DNA of 17,823 nucleotides. It comes from an uncultured Phascolarctobacterium sp. Lineage in GTDB: Bacteria; Bacillota; Negativicutes; Acidaminococcales; Acidaminococcaceae. Both the position numbers and the translations under genes were made by a program. The DNA lies in the NCBI GenBank assembly GCA_900551335.1, contig URVO01000008.1, positions 1 to 17,823 of the forward strand, given 5' to 3'. The notes under the pieces are model-generated. The model ran no database searches, was not told the DNA's origin, and saw nothing but the letters and a program-made list of their open reading frames with translations. Positions 15,070-17,823 of this stretch are shown here, in pieces; within the stretch, counting starts at the first letter, position 1, and each line of letters opens with the position of its first letter.

Positions 15070-15122
15070 CGAAAAAACAAAAAAGGCATAACGAGCTTGC
15101 ATAGCGTAGCTCATTATGCCTT
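15070..15122 (-). terminator. Strong intrinsic terminator of the sensor kinase gene
   Basis: A 15-bp stem pairs 15083-15097 with 15108-15122 (AAGGCATAATGAGCT and AGCTCGTTATGCCTT on the minus strand, with one G-U pair) around a ten-base loop. A T-rich tail (TTTTGTTTTTTC region) follows. It starts 16 bases after the stop codon of the kinase. Confidence 0.88.
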
Positions 15123-15137
15123 CATCACGGTCAGCCC

Positions 15138-17195
15138 TTACTCCCTGCGCCCATACAGCTGGCTGATGGCCGCGATAAGCTTGCCGACCTCCAGCGGCTT
15201 GGACAAATGCGCGTCCATGCCTGCAGCCTTAGACGCCTCGATATCCTCAGCAAAAACGTTGGCAGAGAGCGCGATAATCGGTATCGTCCTGGCGTCCGCT
15301 CTGCCTGCGAGCGTGCGGATGGCCTGCGCCGCAGCATAGCCGTCAAGCTTCGGCATCATGATATCCATCAGGATAACGGCAAAGGCTCCGGCAGGAGCGT
15401 TCTTGAATATTTCTACAACCTGCTCACCGTCAGCAGCTCGCGTAACAACCATGCCCTCATTCTCCAGCAGCATAGTCGTAATCTCGGCGTTTAAATCGTT
15501 ATCCTCGGCCAGCAGAACAGGCACGCCCTTCAGAGAAACCGCTTTAGGCTGCTGCTCGCTATCCTCCGGCGAAGCTGAAGCTGCGTCCGTCCAAACCAGC
15601 GGCAGCTCTACCGTAAACGTAGTACCCACGCCCTGCTTGCTTTCGACGGTAATCGTGCCGCCCATCAGCTCCACATAGCGCTTAGTAATCGCCATGCCCA
15701 GGCCCGTGCCCTTGTAGTTCGTCCGCGCATCAGCGCATTCCTGCGTAAATTCATCAAAAAGCTTGCTCTGGAACTCCTCGCTCATACCCACGCCTGTATC
15801 AGCAATGCGGTAGCAGCCAAAGAAATGGCGCTCGTCCTTGCCCGGCTTGGTAAAAGTGGTGAAGGTGATTTTGCCGCCGTCCTTGGTAAACTTCACGGCA
15901 TTGCTGAGAATATTAATCAGCACATCACGAATGCGCAATGCATCTGCCATGACATAGGGGTTGGACGGGCAATTTCTATTGATAACAAGCTCAATATTCC
16001 TGTTTTCCATAAAGCCCTGGGCAACAGCAACAACCGTATCTATGACCTCGGTAATACTTACAGGTACCGGCTTAAATTCAACTTTTCCGCTCTCAATGCG
16101 ACTGATATCGAGCACATCGTTAATCAGGCTCATAAGATGGCCGGAGCTTTGCTTGATTTTCTCCAGACAGCTGCGCACCTCTGCCTTCGGCTGCTGGCTC
16201 AGCGCAATATCCGTAAAGCCAATGATAGCGTTCATGGGCGTCCTGATATCATGCGACATATTGTTCAGGAATTTTGTTTTGGCATTATTCGCTGCCTCCG
16301 CTGCCCTCAGTGCCTCCTCCAAGGCCTGCCTGTGCTTCTGCTCCTGTAGATAATCGTTATGCTTAATGACGAAATGCGTAACAACAGCAAGCAAAATGAA
16401 AATCACCAGCACCAGTCCCGGCAGCAGATAAATGTTGCGTGTATGAGCAGCTGCGCTATTCAAGGCCAGCTCCAGCCGCCATTTGCTATCGCCTACCTCA
16501 AAGGTATAAGCCGCTGCATTATCCGGCAGCGCTGCGCCGGAGCTATACACCTCCTGAAAGCGCGGGTCCATCGGCGAAACAGTTTTGAACAGGCGATAAT
16601 CATAGCCCAGCTTCGACAGCGCATCAAACGTGCCGGCAAAAAGCTCCGGCACACGCAGAATGACTATCGTGAAACCCCAAAAGGTCTTTTGCCCGTTGGC
16701 CTGCTCCATGTAAACAGGATTGCGCACCGCAATACCGGAGCCGCCCTGCAGCAGGTTGAACGGCCCTTGGGTGATAATCACATCATGGTCGCGTGCATAG
16801 CGAGAGCTTTTGCCGCGTGCGTCCTCACGGTCAATCAAATTGCCCAGGCCATCTTCGTTGCCCTCCGCAGGATAAATCTCTGTAACAATGCCTGCCGGGG
16901 CCAGCTGAATGCTTTGGATATAATCGGCCTGCAGACTCTTGGCAATCCGCGGGAAATCGCTGATCTTGCCGTCGCCGTTAATCAGCACCTGCTCCAGCGT
17001 ATTCGTAACATCAATGCCGTTTTTGATGTTCTCGGTCAAGCGGCCTGTATAAATCTTCGCGTTCAGGTCCAGCTTCGCCTGGGCATCCTCCTCCGCAGCG
17101 TGCCTGAGCAGCAGCGCCATGCTCCCTGCTACGATAAATCCCATCACGATAATCAGCAGCGGCAGCAGTCTATGCTTTTGCATCATTCTATTCAT
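15138..17195 (-). CDS. Hybrid sensor histidine kinase with CHASE input and receiver domain
   Basis: This 685-residue inner-membrane signalling protein has a first membrane segment at about 10-31. A periplasmic region at about 32-253 resembles a CHASE ligand-binding domain (YIQSIQLAPAGIVTEIYP at 92-109, GPFNLLQGGSGIAVRNPVY at 144-162). A second membrane segment lies at about 256-277, then a short coiled-coil-like linker rich in Glu/Ala/Gln (280-305). The kinase core follows: H-box NNMSHDIRTP with phospho-His315, N-box NILSNAVKFT (428-437), G1 ADTGVGM (465-471) and G2 GTGLG (496-500). The C-terminal receiver has acidic AEDND (563-567), phosphoacceptor Asp611 in MDIMMPKLDG, Ser644 and Lys666. 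All catalytic residues are present. The final output protein is not encoded next to it: there is no separate response regulator or HPt gene. ATG 17195 has only a weak ribosome site, so Met4 or Met5 remain possible starts. The ligand is unknown; CHASE domains bind diverse small molecules. Confidence 0.93.
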   Translation of the reverse strand: MNRMMQKHRLLPLLIIVMGFIVAGSMALLLRHAAEEDAQAKLDLNAKIYTGRLTENIKNGIDVTNTLEQVLINGDGKISDFPRIAKSLQADYIQSIQLAPAGIVTEIYPAEGNEDGLGNLIDREDARGKSSRYARDHDVIITQGPFNLLQGGSGIAVRNPVYMEQANGQKTFWGFTIVILRVPELFAGTFDALSKLGYDYRLFKTVSPMDPRFQEVYSSGAALPDNAAAYTFEVGDSKWRLELALNSAAAHTRNIYLLPGLVLVIFILLAVVTHFVIKHNDYLQEQKHRQALEEALRAAEAANNAKTKFLNNMSHDIRTPMNAIIGFTDIALSQQPKAEVRSCLEKIKQSSGHLMSLINDVLDISRIESGKVEFKPVPVSITEVIDTVVAVAQGFMENRNIELVINRNCPSNPYVMADALRIRDVLINILSNAVKFTKDGGKITFTTFTKPGKDERHFFGCYRIADTGVGMSEEFQSKLFDEFTQECADARTNYKGTGLGMAITKRYVELMGGTITVESKQGVGTTFTVELPLVWTDAASASPEDSEQQPKAVSLKGVPVLLAEDNDLNAEITTMLLENEGMVVTRAADGEQVVEIFKNAPAGAFAVILMDIMMPKLDGYAAAQAIRTLAGRADARTIPIIALSANVFAEDIEASKAAGMDAHLSKPLEVGKLIAAISQLYGRRE

Positions 17196-17268
17196 AAGCG
17201 TTCACCATCTTTAAGTTTTTAATCTTCATCTTAATATCAGCAGTCTACAAAAACAAAATACATTGTTC

Positions 17269-17277
17269 ATTATATCA
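17269..17277 (-). promoter_or_regulatory. Extended -10 promoter of the sensor kinase gene
   Basis: The minus strand carries TGATATAAT (17277-17269), a perfect -10 with the TGn extension, about 75 bases before the kinase ATG. The sequence 17 bases further up (TACCAA) is a poor -35, which is usual for extended -10 promoters. Confidence 0.6.
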
Positions 17278-17342
17278 CAGCAATTTTCTTTTTGGTAGGA
17301 TTACAATAGAACTCATAAAAATCTGAGAATTATTTCTAGTCT

Positions 17343-17405
17343 AGCCTTTTTCATTTTAACGCAGCAAAAGGCTGACTTCTCGCGTAAACGCGTAGCGCCA
17401 GCCTT
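17343..17405 (-). terminator. Probable terminator of the solute-binding protein gene, with an alternative hairpin
   Basis: Stem 17368-17376 with 17397-17405 (AAGGCTGGC and GTCAGCCTT on the minus strand, one G-U pair) encloses a smaller CGCG-TTTA-CGCG hairpin and starts 11 bases after the stop codon. It ends in only four T residues. The arm at 17366-17373 (AAAAGGCT on the plus strand) can also pair with AGCCTTTT at 17343-17350, so two mutually exclusive folds exist. Confidence 0.5.
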
Positions 17406-17416
17406 ATTTGTTGTGC

Positions 17417-17823
17417 TTATTTATGCAGGCTGCTTTCCTCACGCCCACGCCTGATGGCTGCATTGCAATTTTCGTCCAAAAGCTTCGCAGCCTCCTCCGG
17501 CGTGCTTTCACCCGTCAGCAGCTTCTTAATCTGCGGATAGAAGGCCGCACGCACCTCCACCCAGTTGGGATTGTCAGCTGTAATACGCACAGCCGTATCT
17601 GCATTCTTGATATAGCGCTGCAGATTAGTCAGCTCCTCGGCATACTTCTCGATAACCTTTTTGCTGCAGGGAATGCTGCCGCTGGAATAATCGATAAAGT
17701 CACTTTCATAAATATATTTCACGAAGGCCTTCGCCGCCGCCAGCTTCTGCGCATCACCGTTGTCAAAGACCGCGAAACCTGTATAATAGTTCGTCGAAAT
17801 GCCTTTAGCTCCGGTACTGGGGA
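17417..17823 (-). CDS. ABC-transporter extracellular solute-binding protein, C-terminal part
   Basis: Only the last 134 residues are in the window; the gene continues beyond the right edge, and the frame is open to that edge. The visible part reads like the C-terminal lobe of a family 1/8 (MalE/UgpB-like) periplasmic binding protein. It has ISTNYYTGFAVFDNGDAQ followed by a helix AAAKAFVKYIYESD, then a short GSIPCSKKV turn and a closing NPNWVEVRAAFYPQIKKLL and GESTPEEAAKLLDENCNAAI. Such proteins deliver sugars or similar solutes to an ABC permease. A GTG codon at 17722 is an internal valine, not the start. It is the last gene of its unit, as a hairpin follows the stop. The substrate cannot be inferred from this fragment, and the link to the downstream kinase is only positional. 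Confidence 0.85.
   Translation of the reverse strand, partial: PSTGAKGISTNYYTGFAVFDNGDAQKLAAAKAFVKYIYESDFIDYSSGSIPCSKKVIEKYAEELTNLQRYIKNADTAVRITADNPNWVEVRAAFYPQIKKLLTGESTPEEAAKLLDENCNAAIRRGREESSLHK

Noticed and set aside
16359..17222. 287-codon plus-strand frame opposite the sensor kinase
   Set aside because: It overlaps the CHASE and membrane region of an intact kinase and shows no domain of its own.
17301..17335. Weak dyad CTCA...TGAG upstream of the kinase promoter
   Set aside because: The arms are only four bases and the region is AT-rich, so it is expected by chance.
17417..17722. A separate 101-residue protein starting at GTG 17722
   Set aside because: The frame stays open to the window edge and the upstream residues continue a solute-binding protein fold, so the GTG is an internal valine.

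Overview
The window most likely comes from a diderm Firmicute of the class Negativicutes, of the gut type (relatives of Phascolarctobacterium, Acidaminococcus or Megamonas). This is inferred from three things: a giant LktA/FhaB-type filamentous adhesin, which needs an outer membrane to be displayed; Firmicute-style AGGAG ribosome sites with hairpin-plus-U-tract terminators; and base composition near half GC, which argues against Fusobacterium, where LktA was named. No rRNA, tRNA, mobile element or CRISPR array is visible. All six genes lie on the minus strand, so transcription runs from high to low coordinates. No stretch of more than 300 bases lacks a gene.

Reading in the direction of transcription: (1) 17823-17417 is the C-terminal part of an ABC-transporter solute-binding protein, cut by the window edge. 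(2) 17195-15138 is a membrane-bound hybrid sensor kinase (periplasmic CHASE domain, HisKA, HATPase, receiver) with its own extended -10 promoter and a strong terminator. (3) 14970-13732 is an S13-type D-alanyl-D-alanine carboxypeptidase with a signal peptide, again with its own promoter and terminator. (4) 13572-10960 is a two-gene operon, an M20 (glutamate carboxypeptidase-like) peptidase followed by a YfcC/DcuC-family permease, ended by a 16-bp-stem terminator. (5) 10717-1 is one uninterrupted reading frame of 3,572 codons that runs off the left edge: the N-terminal and central parts of a secreted filamentous adhesin.

The adhesin fills 60 percent of the window. It is easily missed because its stop codon lies outside the window and because the opposite strand carries many long shadow frames. 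I read the frame codon by codon on the minus strand and found no stop. It has an extended signal peptide, a two-partner-secretion-like N-terminal domain, a long beta-helix-type repeat region rich in Ala, Val, Asn and Asp, and several segments that break the beta-helix pattern: a helical block, a Lys/Asp tandem repeat of 11-residue units, two Tyr-rich inserts and a charged helical block near the visible end.

Functionally the window is cell-envelope and nutrient-scavenging territory: surface adhesion, peptidoglycan trimming, probable uptake and hydrolysis of an amidated amino acid or small peptide, sugar-type ABC uptake, and an envelope sensor. Apart from the peptidase-permease pair, each gene appears to be its own transcription unit, so a joint pathway is not supported.
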